Source: CBDAQA01 sp965198865 (GTDB taxonomy: Bacteria > Planctomycetota > Phycisphaerae > Tepidisphaerales > Tepidisphaeraceae). From it: a stretch of DNA of 64,000 bases. Below, one piece after another: positions 56,024 through 64,000 of the stretch (its first letter is position 1; each line of letters opens with the position of its first letter). The DNA is taken from the NCBI GenBank assembly GCA_965198865.1, contig CBDAQA010000025.1, positions 806,001-870,000 on the forward strand, given 5' to 3'. The translations under genes and the position numbers were made by a program. The notes beneath the pieces are model-generated. The model was given only the letters and a program-made list of their open reading frames with translations, ran no database searches and was not told the DNA's origin.

Positions 56024-58186
56024 TCACACGTTCAGCCCCGCCAGGTACGCCTCCAGGTCGTGCTTCTGCGCGTCCAGCTGCTTCTGCAGGTCGTCCCCGT
56101 CGCCCTGGGTCTTCTCGATCAGCGTCTCCTGGTCGTTCAGCTTCGCCAGCAGCCGCTCGTAGTACTTGCCGGTGTGCTGGACCGACTTCATGTTCTCGCG
56201 GATCCGCTCCTGCTCGGCCGTGATCTCGGTCAGCTTCTGCTTCCCCTCCTCCATCTTCCGCTGCGTCTGCACGATGGCCCCCTTGAGCGCGATCGCCTTG
56301 GCCAGCGCGTCCTGCACACCCTTGGGGATCTCGCCCGACCGCCGGTAGAAGTCCAGCGGGTCCGGGTCGTACTGCAGGATGCTGATCCCCTGGTCGCTGG
56401 TCTGCTCCTCGTTCACCGTCACCGTGCCCGACTTCCCCGCCGGCACCGATTGGCGGAACCGGTAGACGGCGTCGGTCAGCTCCCACGGCTTGGGCGAGTC
56501 GACCAGCTTCCAGTCCGACCCCTGCCGCGGGTGCTCCACGATCAGCACCTTGTCGTGGTCCGACTTGTTCTCGGCCACGTACTTCTGGCTCCGCAGGTAC
56601 CGGTGCGTCACGTACAGCACGCCCTGGACGATCTTACCGGTGACCATCTGGTCCGACGTCTTGTTGTCGGCCGCGTCGACCAGCATCTGCAGGTCGACGC
56701 CGTAGCTCAGCAGCCGCTGCTGCCCCGCGGGCACGTTGTCCACCTGCGCATCGCCGGCGTAGGTCGCCCCGTCCAACACGGTGATCGGGCCGGCCAGCAG
56801 CAGCTTCCTCGTTGTGTTCTTCACCCTCGCACCATTGAGGGGGTTCCTCGGCAGCACCGATTGGTTGTAGATCGAAACCCGCTCCACCTCGATCGGGTCG
56901 GTGATGATCGGGATCATGGCCGACCGCTGCCGCGGCAACGACACGCTGCCCACCGTGTACTCGAACAGCTCGCCGACGCTGTTGGCCGAGGCGAGCGAGC
57001 GGACGGACGCCGTCGGGTCCATCGGCGGGGCGACCGGCGCATCGGCGGCGGCGGCACTACCGGCGGAGAACAGGTTCTGCTGAGCCGACTGCTGCATCTG
57101 CGCCGTGGATCGGGCACGGGTGACCATGCGCTTGGCCAACTGCTCGTTGGCCGCGGAGGGCAGCCTGCCCCCCTCGCCGCCACCCACGGCTTGGAGGTCG
57201 AGTTGCGGCGCCGCCGCGTCCATCCCGCCCTGATAGGTCTGCGGTCGAAGGCTCGCGTACAGGTCGGGCATCACGATCGGCCGGGGCACGTACAGCGGCT
57301 GGTACAGGTCCTCCACGAACGAGATCGGCCGACCGCTCACCAGCTTCATCTGCACGTCGTTCCAGTCGTTGTCCGTCTGGTTTTCGACGATCGCCCACCC
57401 CTGCAGCTGCCCGTCGGCCGGCTTGGTCGTCGCCCCGGCGGAGCGGTCGCCCAGGATCAGCCGGTAGCTGGTCTTCCACACCGGGGTCTCGACCACGTAC
57501 CCCAGCCGCACGCGCCGGTCGCCCGCCCCGCCAAAACTGATCTTCACCGGCTTCTTGTCCTGGTCCCGCGCCCCCGCCAGCGCCATCAGCGCCTTGTTCA
57601 ACTCCTCCTGCAGTTGGGCATCGTCCAGCTTGATCGAGCTGACCGCCTCCAACGGCTGCGCGACGATCTGCCCGCCGCTGACCAGGTTCAGCACCGGCTG
57701 CCACGCCGTCTGGTCGTCCCCCTTCTCGCCCTTGACCACCGCGCGCCGTCGCTCCACGCCCAGCACGGTGCCGCTCGTCTTGTCGTTGCCCACCGTCACG
57801 GTCACCTTCGCGCCCCGCAGCTGGTTCATCAGGTCGGCCAGGGCCGGGTTGGCCGTGATGTCGACCTGAAAACTCTTGAGCGTCTTGGCGATCGGGTCCT
57901 GCGACGGGTACGTGACGGCCCGCACCTGCCCGCCGTCCAGGTCCTGCAGCACGAGGCTCTTCAGGATGTCGTTGATCTGGTTCGCCTTGAACCGCAGCTC
58001 CGCCGTTCCATCGCCGTGCACCGTGCCGAAGTGCTCGAAGTACCCCACCCCGCTGCTGAACAGCACGACCTCCTTCACCGGCACGTCCGCCGCGCCACCG
58101 GCGGGCTGCGTGGCCGGGGCCTGACCGTGGACCGCCGCGGTGGCGGCCAGGAGAATCGCGGGGGAGATCAGGTGGGCTCGTCTCAT
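56024..58186 (-). CDS. DUF4139 secreted protein with C-terminal coiled coil
   Basis: 720 aa from ATG 58186, before a signal peptide (AHLISPAILLAATAAVHG). DUF4139 features: VPVKEVVLFSSGVGYFEHFG, FKANQINDILKSLVLQDLDG, VSGGQIVAQPLEAVSSIKLD, RVRLGYVVETPVWKTSYRLI, and YQPLYVPRPIVMP. The last 120 residues are a coiled coil (LKGAIVQTQRKMEEGKQKLT, AKLNDQETLIEKTQGDGDDL). The family, related to mucoidy-inhibitor MuiA-like proteins, is periplasmic or surface-located with no proven function. Well conserved across bacteria. Confidence 0.85.
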   Translation of the reverse strand: MRRAHLISPAILLAATAAVHGQAPATQPAGGAADVPVKEVVLFSSGVGYFEHFGTVHGDGTAELRFKANQINDILKSLVLQDLDGGQVRAVTYPSQDPIAKTLKSFQVDITANPALADLMNQLRGAKVTVTVGNDKTSGTVLGVERRRAVVKGEKGDDQTAWQPVLNLVSGGQIVAQPLEAVSSIKLDDAQLQEELNKALMALAGARDQDKKPVKISFGGAGDRRVRLGYVVETPVWKTSYRLILGDRSAGATTKPADGQLQGWAIVENQTDNDWNDVQMKLVSGRPISFVEDLYQPLYVPRPIVMPDLYASLRPQTYQGGMDAAAPQLDLQAVGGGEGGRLPSAANEQLAKRMVTRARSTAQMQQSAQQNLFSAGSAAAADAPVAPPMDPTASVRSLASANSVGELFEYTVGSVSLPRQRSAMIPIITDPIEVERVSIYNQSVLPRNPLNGARVKNTTRKLLLAGPITVLDGATYAGDAQVDNVPAGQQRLLSYGVDLQMLVDAADNKTSDQMVTGKIVQGVLYVTHRYLRSQKYVAENKSDHDKVLIVEHPRQGSDWKLVDSPKPWELTDAVYRFRQSVPAGKSGTVTVNEEQTSDQGISILQYDPDPLDFYRRSGEIPKGVQDALAKAIALKGAIVQTQRKMEEGKQKLTEITAEQERIRENMKSVQHTGKYYERLLAKLNDQETLIEKTQGDGDDLQKQLDAQKHDLEAYLAGLNV

Positions 58187-58324
58187 GGTCGGTGTCCTCC
58201 GGGGCAAGGGCTCGTGAGAAGGTGTAGACGCTACCACGGTCGAAAGGTTCCCACAGCCCCACGTGTTCGATCCCTGCCACACCCGTTGCTGCGGTATGCT
58301 TGACAGCATCAGATTGACCGTGCC

Positions 58325-58440
58325 GTGGTACGTGGCGGTCAAGTCACCTTGGCCGGCCTGCCATTCGCTGATGAGCAGACGGTGCGGATCACTGTTGCCG
58401 AGACCCCGGCGGTTCCGGTAGGTCGGCGGTCGATCTCAAA
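58325..58440 (+). other. Probable antitoxin remnant before the PIN gene
   Basis: A short reading from GTG 58325 gives VRGGQVTLAGLPFADEQTVR with ITVAETP, resembling small antitoxins that end in a hydrophobic GLPFADG-like block. The frame does not stop before the PIN gene, and its N-terminus is lost (stop at 58301-58303). The antitoxin seems decayed, or has been missed because of a frameshift. Low confidence. Confidence 0.35.
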
Positions 58441-58832
58441 TGATCGTGATCGACACTCACGTGTGGATCTGGTGGGTGGACGACCACCCGAAACTTCGGC
58501 CGGACGTTCGCGACCCGATCGATCGCGAGGACGATGTGCGGGTGAGCGCAATCTCGCTCGACGAGATCGCCACGGCGATTTCGGTGGGTCGCCTTTGGCA
58601 GTCGCCGTCCGCACGGCATTGGTTCAACATCGCGGAGACCGCCGCTCAGATTTCAATCGAACCGCCGACGGGCGATCTGTGCGTCGACTCGGCAAATCGT
58701 CCCGGAACATTCCATCGCGACCCGGGCGATCGGCTCATCGTGGCACTGGCCCGCAAGCTGGACGCGAAACTGGTCACCGCAGACCACAACATCCTTGCCT
58801 ATCCCCACGTTCGAACCCGTGCGGCCGTGTGA
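58440..58832 (+). CDS. PIN-domain (VapC-type) toxin RNase
   Basis: 130 aa. Acidic residues of the PIN fold: Asp5 in VIDTHVWIWWVDD, Glu in ISLDEIATAISVGRL, Asp in RDPGDRLIVALA and Asp in LVTADHNIL. VapC toxins cleave RNA. The cognate antitoxin is not intact in this window (see the preceding feature), so the toxin may be inactive or controlled elsewhere. It is followed closely by pdxJ. Confidence 0.85.
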   Translation: MIVIDTHVWIWWVDDHPKLRPDVRDPIDREDDVRVSAISLDEIATAISVGRLWQSPSARHWFNIAETAAQISIEPPTGDLCVDSANRPGTFHRDPGDRLIVALARKLDAKLVTADHNILAYPHVRTRAAV

Positions 58833-58851
58833 CGCCATCTACTATCCCACC

Positions 58852-59586
<735 letters not shown>

Positions 59587-59591
59587 AAGTA

Positions 59592-59672
59592 GCCACGAAT
59601 GGCACGAATCCACACGAATGAGATGGCGCGATTGCGTTCCTCTGATTCGTGTTCATTCGTGCCATTCGTGGC
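59592..59672. repeat. Family F inverted repeat
   Basis: Arms GCCACGAATGGCACGAATCC with ACACGAAT (59592-59619) and the near-exact complement (59645-59672), two mismatches in 28. It fills the space between pdxJ and dapA. No gene inside. Confidence 0.88.
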
Positions 59673-59711
59673 CGCCTTTCTCCCCCGCCGATCCCTGCTA
59701 CAATCCCGCCC

Positions 59712-60566
59712 ATGTTCAGCGGTGCAATGACGGCGATGGTCACCCCCTTCCGCGACGGGCGGGTGGACGAGAACCGCCTGCGGGAGCAGGTCGAGTTCCA
59801 GATTCGCGGCGGCATTGACGGCCTCGTGCCCGTCGGCACCACCGGCGAGTCGCCCACCCTCTCGATGGACGAGCACGTCCGCATGATCGAGCAGACCGTC
59901 AAGCTCGTGGCTGGCCGGGTGCCCGTTATCGGGGGCGTCGGGGGCAACGCCACGGCCGAGGCGCTCGAGCTCCACGCCGCCGCCAAGAAGGTCGGCGCGA
60001 CGGCCGGCCTCAGCGTCAACCCCTACTACAACAAGCCCAGCCAGGAGGGGCTCTACCGCCACTTCATGACGCTGGCCGACCGGGTCGACCTGCCGATCGT
60101 GCTGTACAACATCCCCGGCCGCACCGGCATCACCATGACCGCCGCCACCGTCGCCCGGCTGGCCGCCCACCCGAACATCGTTGCCATCAAGGAGTCCACG
60201 GGATCGCTCGACCTGGCCACCGAGATCATGTCGCTGTGCGACATCACCGTCCTCAGCGGCGACGACGGCCTCACCCTGCCGCTGATCGCCATCGGTGCCA
60301 AGGGCCTCATCAGCGTCGCGTCCAACCTGGTGCCCGCCAAGGTGAAGGGTTTCGTGCAGGCCGCCCTCACGGGGAACCTGGCCGTGGCCCGCGAGGCGCA
60401 CCACGCGATGTTCCCGCTGATCCGCGCCCTGTTCCTCGACGGCAACCCCGCCGGCATCAAGCACGCCATGAGGGTCGCCGGCCTCGACAGCGGCGAGTTG
60501 CGCCTCCCCCTGTGGGAGGCCAACGACGCCGCCAAGGCCGCCATCGAGGCGGCGATGGGGAAGTAA
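59712..60566 (+). CDS. dapA: 4-hydroxy-tetrahydrodipicolinate synthase
   Basis: 284 aa from ATG 59712. DapA condenses pyruvate and aspartate semialdehyde in lysine/diaminopimelate synthesis. Features: SGAMTAMVTPFRDGRVDENR, LVPVGTTGESPTLSMDEH, SVNPYYNKPSQEGLYRHF, YNIPGRTGI with the active Tyr, and the Schiff-base Lys160 in NIVAIKESTGS. A working diaminopimelate route fits the presence of a penicillin-binding protein. Confidence 0.96.
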   Translation: MFSGAMTAMVTPFRDGRVDENRLREQVEFQIRGGIDGLVPVGTTGESPTLSMDEHVRMIEQTVKLVAGRVPVIGGVGGNATAEALELHAAAKKVGATAGLSVNPYYNKPSQEGLYRHFMTLADRVDLPIVLYNIPGRTGITMTAATVARLAAHPNIVAIKESTGSLDLATEIMSLCDITVLSGDDGLTLPLIAIGAKGLISVASNLVPAKVKGFVQAALTGNLAVAREAHHAMFPLIRALFLDGNPAGIKHAMRVAGLDSGELRLPLWEANDAAKAAIEAAMGK

Positions 60567-60651
60567 GTGCAGGGCGATGAGTGCAGAATGCAGAATTGAA
60601 GACTCTGCGTTGCACATTCATTCTGCATTCTGCACTCAACGCTGTACTTCC
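60561..60651. repeat. Family G inverted repeat
   Basis: Arms at 60576-60596 (GAGTGCAGAATGCAGAAT core) and 60620-60640 (ATTCTGCATTCTGCACTC), with weaker pairing extending outward (GAAGTAAGTGC against GCTGTACTTC). It fills the gap between dapA and the aroD-aroE fusion. Confidence 0.85.
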
Positions 60652-60656
60652 CTCCC

Positions 60657-62216
60657 ATGACCCGGTTGTGCGTCGCCATCTTCGTGACCGACGAGGCTCA
60701 GGCCCGGCGCGACGTCACGCTGGCCGCCGAGCGCGGGGCGGACATCGTTGAGCTGCGCGTGGACACCCTCGCCGACCTCGGCGTGCTCGAACGGTTGCTC
60801 GCCTCGAAGTCGCTGCCGCTCATCGTCACCTGCCGACCCACCTGGGAGGGCGGCCAGTCCGACCTGGACGACTTGGAGCGCGGGCGCGTGCTGTCGCTCG
60901 CCGCCGACGCCGGGGCGGACTTGGTCGACGTCGAGCTCATCACCGCCCGACGCCACGCCGCCACGCTCGGCGACCTGGTCGGCGAACGGGCCGGACCCGA
61001 GACGCTGCTGATCATCAGCAGCCACGACTTCGCCGGTCGACCGGCGAAGCTGACCAATCTCGTCGCGGAGCTGTTCGACTCCCCGGCCGAGGTGGCGAAG
61101 GTCGTCTGGACCGCCCGCACGATCCGGGACAACCTCGAGGCGTTCGAGATTCTCCAACACCGCCAGAAGCCGACGATCGCACTGTGCATGGGTGAGGCGG
61201 GCCTGATCAGCCGGGTGCTCGCCAAAAAGTTCGGCGCGTACCTCACCTTCGCCGCCCTCGACGACGCCGGTGGCACCGCGCCGGGCCAGATCGCCGTCGC
61301 CGACATGAAGCGGCTCTACCGCTGGGACGCCATCAACCCCGCCACCAAGGTGTACGGCGTCGTCGGCTCGCCCGTCGGGCACTCGATGTCCCCGGCGATC
61401 CACAACGCCGCGTTCGACGCCGTCGGCCACGACGGCGTCTACGTCCCGCTCCTGGTCAACCCCGGCTACGAGAGCTTCAAAGCCTTCATGGAATCGTTCC
61501 TGGCGGCAGGCGACCTGCACCTGTCGGGCCTGTCGGTGACGATCCCACACAAGGAGAACGCGCTGCGTTACCTGAAGGAGCGCGGGGCCGACGTCGAGCC
61601 GCTCGCCGAGCGGATCGGTGCCGTCAATACGATTGCCATAGACGGCGGCACGCTTCGCGGCACCAACACCGACTACGCCGCCATCCTCGACACGATCACA
61701 GCAGCCCTTGGCATCGACCGGGCCGGCCTAGCAGGCATGCGCGTCGCCGTCCTCGGCGCCGGCGGCACCGGCCGCACGGCCGTCGCCGCCCTCGCCAGTT
61801 GCGGGGCCACCGTCGTCGTCTACAACCGCACCCGACCGAAGGCCGACGCGTTGGCGGCCGAGTTCAACCGCTCCCCCGGCAAGGTCGTCGCCGCCGACTG
61901 GGACAAGCTCTGCAAGAGCTGCTGCCAGGCGTACATCAACACCACCAGCATCGGCATGCACCCCAACGTCGACGCCAGCCCCTTCGGCGACGCCCCGCCG
62001 GAGCTGTCGCCCGACACGTTGGTGTTCGACGCCGTCTACAACCCGCCGCTGACGAAGCTGCTGCAACAAGCGACCGCCGCCGGTGCCCGGACCGCCAGCG
62101 GCGTCGACATGTTCGTCCGCCAGGCCGCGGGACAGTTCGAGACGTGGACCGCCATTCCGGCTCCGGCGGATGCGATGCGGCAAGTCGTTGAGCGCCGGCT
62201 GGCCGGGAAGGCCTGA
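60657..62216 (+). CDS. aroDE: Bifunctional 3-dehydroquinate dehydratase (type I) / shikimate dehydrogenase
   Basis: 519 aa, two shikimate-pathway domains. Residues about 1-215 form a type I dehydratase (ADIVELRVDTLADL, LPLIVTCRPTWEGGQ, TLLIISSHDFAG with His, likely Schiff-base Lys in EVAKVVWTARTI). Residues about 225-515 form shikimate dehydrogenase (VYGVVGSPVGHSMSPAIHNA, SGLSVTIPHKENAL with catalytic Lys, NTIAIDGGTLRGTNTDYA, VLGAGGTGRTAVAAL). The fusion is known in plants, chlamydiae and planctomycetes. The stop overlaps the next start (TGATG). Confidence 0.94.
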   Translation: MTRLCVAIFVTDEAQARRDVTLAAERGADIVELRVDTLADLGVLERLLASKSLPLIVTCRPTWEGGQSDLDDLERGRVLSLAADAGADLVDVELITARRHAATLGDLVGERAGPETLLIISSHDFAGRPAKLTNLVAELFDSPAEVAKVVWTARTIRDNLEAFEILQHRQKPTIALCMGEAGLISRVLAKKFGAYLTFAALDDAGGTAPGQIAVADMKRLYRWDAINPATKVYGVVGSPVGHSMSPAIHNAAFDAVGHDGVYVPLLVNPGYESFKAFMESFLAAGDLHLSGLSVTIPHKENALRYLKERGADVEPLAERIGAVNTIAIDGGTLRGTNTDYAAILDTITAALGIDRAGLAGMRVAVLGAGGTGRTAVAALASCGATVVVYNRTRPKADALAAEFNRSPGKVVAADWDKLCKSCCQAYINTTSIGMHPNVDASPFGDAPPELSPDTLVFDAVYNPPLTKLLQQATAAGARTASGVDMFVRQAAGQFETWTAIPAPADAMRQVVERRLAGKA

Positions 62217-63259
62217 TGCTGACCTTTCCCCTCGGCACCGCGTCGCAGGGCGGCGACCGCCCGCCGCGGTGCCGGGGGTGCTCGTACCCGCTGGAGCAGC
62301 TCGCCGAGCTGCGTTGCCCCGAGTGCGGCCGGCCGTTCGATCCGGCCGACCCCGCCACGTTCACCCGGCTGCCCGGGTTTCTGTTCTGGAAGTACTGGCT
62401 GCCCGGCATCGCGCTGGCCGCCGTTGCGGGGCTGGCGTCGTTCGCCTCGTTCATCGCCGCAGGCGCAACTGGCTGGGGGTTCACCCTCGCCACGCCGACC
62501 ATGATCGGCGCGCTGGTCGGCTACGGCGTCCGCGCCCGGTGGTTGGCCGCCGCGGCCGCCGCGCTGCCGGTCCTGGGCGCGGTCATCATGGCGACCGTTT
62601 TCGCCCGTATTGAGGGGACGTTCTGCGGCGCCATTCTCGGCGCGATCGCCATCGTGCCGCTGCTGGTCGGCGCGGCGTGCGGCATCGTGCTCCGCTCGAC
62701 GCTGAAGAACACCTCGTTCAGCCAGCGTTGGTACCTGCCGGTGCTGCTCTTGCTGTCGCTGCCCCCGGCAACCCATCTGGCCCAACAAACGTTCGGCGGC
62801 CCCATCGCCATTGAGCAGCAGTCCACCGCGGCGAACGTCGCGGTTCCCGTCCACGTCGCCTGGAAGCGTCACCTGTTCGCCGAGGGCATCCCGCCCGCCG
62901 AGGGCGGCCCCTACCGTCTCGGCTTGGTCCACCCCGTCGCCGTCGGCGGGTCCACCACGGCCGGCGGCACGTTCGTGTCGCGGTTCACCAAGGGGGCGAC
63001 GGCCGTCCGCATCACCCGCCGGGTCGAGGACCGCGAGCTCGACTGGACGTTCGTGACGCAGGACCACATCGAGGACATCGCCATCCGCCTGCTCGACGGC
63101 CGGATGACGTTCGATGCCCTCAACCCCGCCGACACGCGCGTCACGGTTTCCACGCGCTACCAGCCACTGATGACGCCCCGCTGGTGCTGGCGGCCGCTCG
63201 AGCGCTGGGCCGGCGACGCCACGCACCGACAGGTCTTGTCCGCCATGGGCGCGAGGTGA
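62216..63259 (+). CDS. Zinc-ribbon membrane protein, unknown
   Basis: 347 aa. N-terminal zinc ribbon (CRGCSYPLEQLAELRCPECG) followed by four hydrophobic helices (LPGIALAAVAGLASFASFIA, WLAAAAAALPVLGAVIMATV, LGAIAIVPLLVGAACGIVL, YLPVLLLLSLPPATH) and a C-terminal soluble domain. Such proteins are frequent in planctomycetes. Its ATG overlaps the aroDE stop by one base, so expression is coupled, though a functional link is not evident. Confidence 0.75.
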   Translation: MLTFPLGTASQGGDRPPRCRGCSYPLEQLAELRCPECGRPFDPADPATFTRLPGFLFWKYWLPGIALAAVAGLASFASFIAAGATGWGFTLATPTMIGALVGYGVRARWLAAAAAALPVLGAVIMATVFARIEGTFCGAILGAIAIVPLLVGAACGIVLRSTLKNTSFSQRWYLPVLLLLSLPPATHLAQQTFGGPIAIEQQSTAANVAVPVHVAWKRHLFAEGIPPAEGGPYRLGLVHPVAVGGSTTAGGTFVSRFTKGATAVRITRRVEDRELDWTFVTQDHIEDIAIRLLDGRMTFDALNPADTRVTVSTRYQPLMTPRWCWRPLERWAGDATHRQVLSAMGAR

Positions 63260-63324
63260 TGCGGTGACCGGACTGCCAGATTCGGCCCCGCGACCACCAT
63301 TGGCCCCGCCTCCGGCCGGGTTCC

Positions 63325-63353
63325 CGAACCCCGGCGGAGCCGGGGGCTAACGG
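63325..63353. repeat. Short REP-like unit
   Basis: CCCCGGCGGAGCCGGGGGCT followed by AACGG. It resembles the pieces near 17974 and 18049 downstream of the RAYT gene, suggesting one dispersed REP class related to that element. Confidence 0.6.
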
Positions 63354-63364
63354 AGGTCGCGGGC

Positions 63365-64000
63365 TCACGTCAACTCGCACAGCAGCACCTCGCGCCGGCA
63401 GTTCCACCGCAGCGGTAGCGTGTCGGCGCACCCGCGGCTGACCAACATCGCGCACGCGCCGGATTGGAAACGCAGCCCCGTCCACCGGTTCACCCAACAG
63501 CCCGGCCACAGGCGGCCGTCGGGCAGCGACCGCAGGACGCACTGGCCGCCGTGCAGGTGCCCGGCCAGGACCAGGCGGACCCCGCTCGCCGCCGCGCTCC
63601 GGAACACGGCCGGGTCGTGACCGCACAGCACGTCGGCATCGTTCGACGCCGAGAGGGACACGCCGTTGGGCACTGCGGCGCAGAGCAACCACCCTCCGCC
63701 GCCGCGCTCAACCGCCTGTCGTACCAGCGATATCCCAAGACGACGATCGTGATTCCCGGCCACGGCAAACACCGGCGAGCGGGCAGTCAGTCCACGCACC
63801 AGTTCCGCGAGTGGGGCCAAGCCCGCCGGCACGTCGGCGAGATCGCCGCCCAGCACGACGATGTGCGGTTCGGCGCTGGCCGCGGCGGCGAGCACCTGTT
63901 CCGGCACGCGCCCGTTCCACCGCCGGCCAAGGTGCAGATCGCTGGCGTACAGCAGGCGCGTCGGCGACGAGAGCCCGAACCCCTCGACGCGCTCCCGCCG
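63365..64000 (-). CDS. Metallophosphoesterase, 5' end outside window
   Basis: The minus-strand frame is still open at the window edge; 211 codons are visible. Metal-site blocks of calcineurin-like phosphoesterases: LYASDLHLG (D-x-H), VVLGGDLADVPAG (G-D), FAVAGNHDRRLG (GNHD) and LVLAGHLHGGQ (GHxH). Similar to YkuE-type lipid A or cell-envelope phosphoesterases, but the membrane part would be upstream and is not seen. Convergent with the zinc-ribbon gene. Confidence 0.88.
   Translation of the reverse strand, partial: RRERVEGFGLSSPTRLLYASDLHLGRRWNGRVPEQVLAAAASAEPHIVVLGGDLADVPAGLAPLAELVRGLTARSPVFAVAGNHDRRLGISLVRQAVERGGGGWLLCAAVPNGVSLSASNDADVLCGHDPAVFRSAAASGVRLVLAGHLHGGQCVLRSLPDGRLWPGCWVNRWTGLRFQSGACAMLVSRGCADTLPLRWNCRREVLLCELT

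Noticed and set aside
63260..63364. Small gene between the zinc-ribbon and phosphoesterase genes
   Set aside because: Only a REP-like unit is present; no start with a ribosome site.

Overview
The window is high-GC bacterial DNA with few promoter-like AT stretches and many secreted, lipoprotein and membrane proteins. A secreted protein with autotransporter-associated beta-strand repeats and a PEP-CTERM tail, DUF3472 and DUF4139 proteins, a B12-dependent ribonucleotide reductase, and uronate and hexosamine polysaccharide genes together suggest a soil- or freshwater-type planctomycete, probably class Phycisphaerae. This assignment is inferred from gene content only. No rRNA, tRNA or CRISPR array was seen.

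Layout. 1-2218: end of a cytochrome oxidase cluster (ctaB, a cupredoxin lipoprotein, subunit III). 2230-3546: pdxH and purN on the minus strand. 3763-6459: a disturbed area in which a complete 1,080-bp insertion sequence, with 12-bp inverted ends and a 5-bp target duplication, splits a low-GC gene. 6780-10385: lipoproteins, a TIGR02206-type membrane protein and dcd. 10555-15672: nrdJ with two inteins, followed by a clear terminator. 15753-18084: a low-GC gene, a truncated IS5-like transposase and a RAYT transposase with REP palindromes. 18085-25265: small secreted proteins, nuoB, a VOC protein, an aldo/keto reductase and a penicillin-binding protein. 25266-27762: repeat-rich DNA surrounding a formylglycine-generating-enzyme-like gene. 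27791-49216: a carbohydrate locus. 49278-64000: purE/purK, mlaE/mlaF, SDR, DUF4139, a PIN toxin, pdxJ, dapA, an aroD-aroE fusion and a metallophosphoesterase running off the end.

How the genes work together. The 27.8-49.2 kb locus encodes a Na+/solute symporter, GH20 hexosaminidase, DUF3472 protein, GH35 and GH2 beta-galactosidases, a LacI-type regulator, a sulfatase relic, fructuronate reductase (uxuB-like), mannonate dehydratase (uxuA), a transglutaminase-like secreted protein, a large beta-strand-repeat surface protein and a PL8 lyase. The set fits breakdown of a polysaccharide containing uronate, hexosamine and galactose, perhaps formerly sulfated.

The most unusual feature is a dense population of long imperfect inverted repeats in the intergenic DNA. 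They fall into at least eight sequence families. Several are nested: A contains B and C; another A contains D; E contains C. One A-family copy carries a GxxExxY PD-(D/E)XK-like gene between its arms, which suggests that this family of repeats is mobile or was mobilised.
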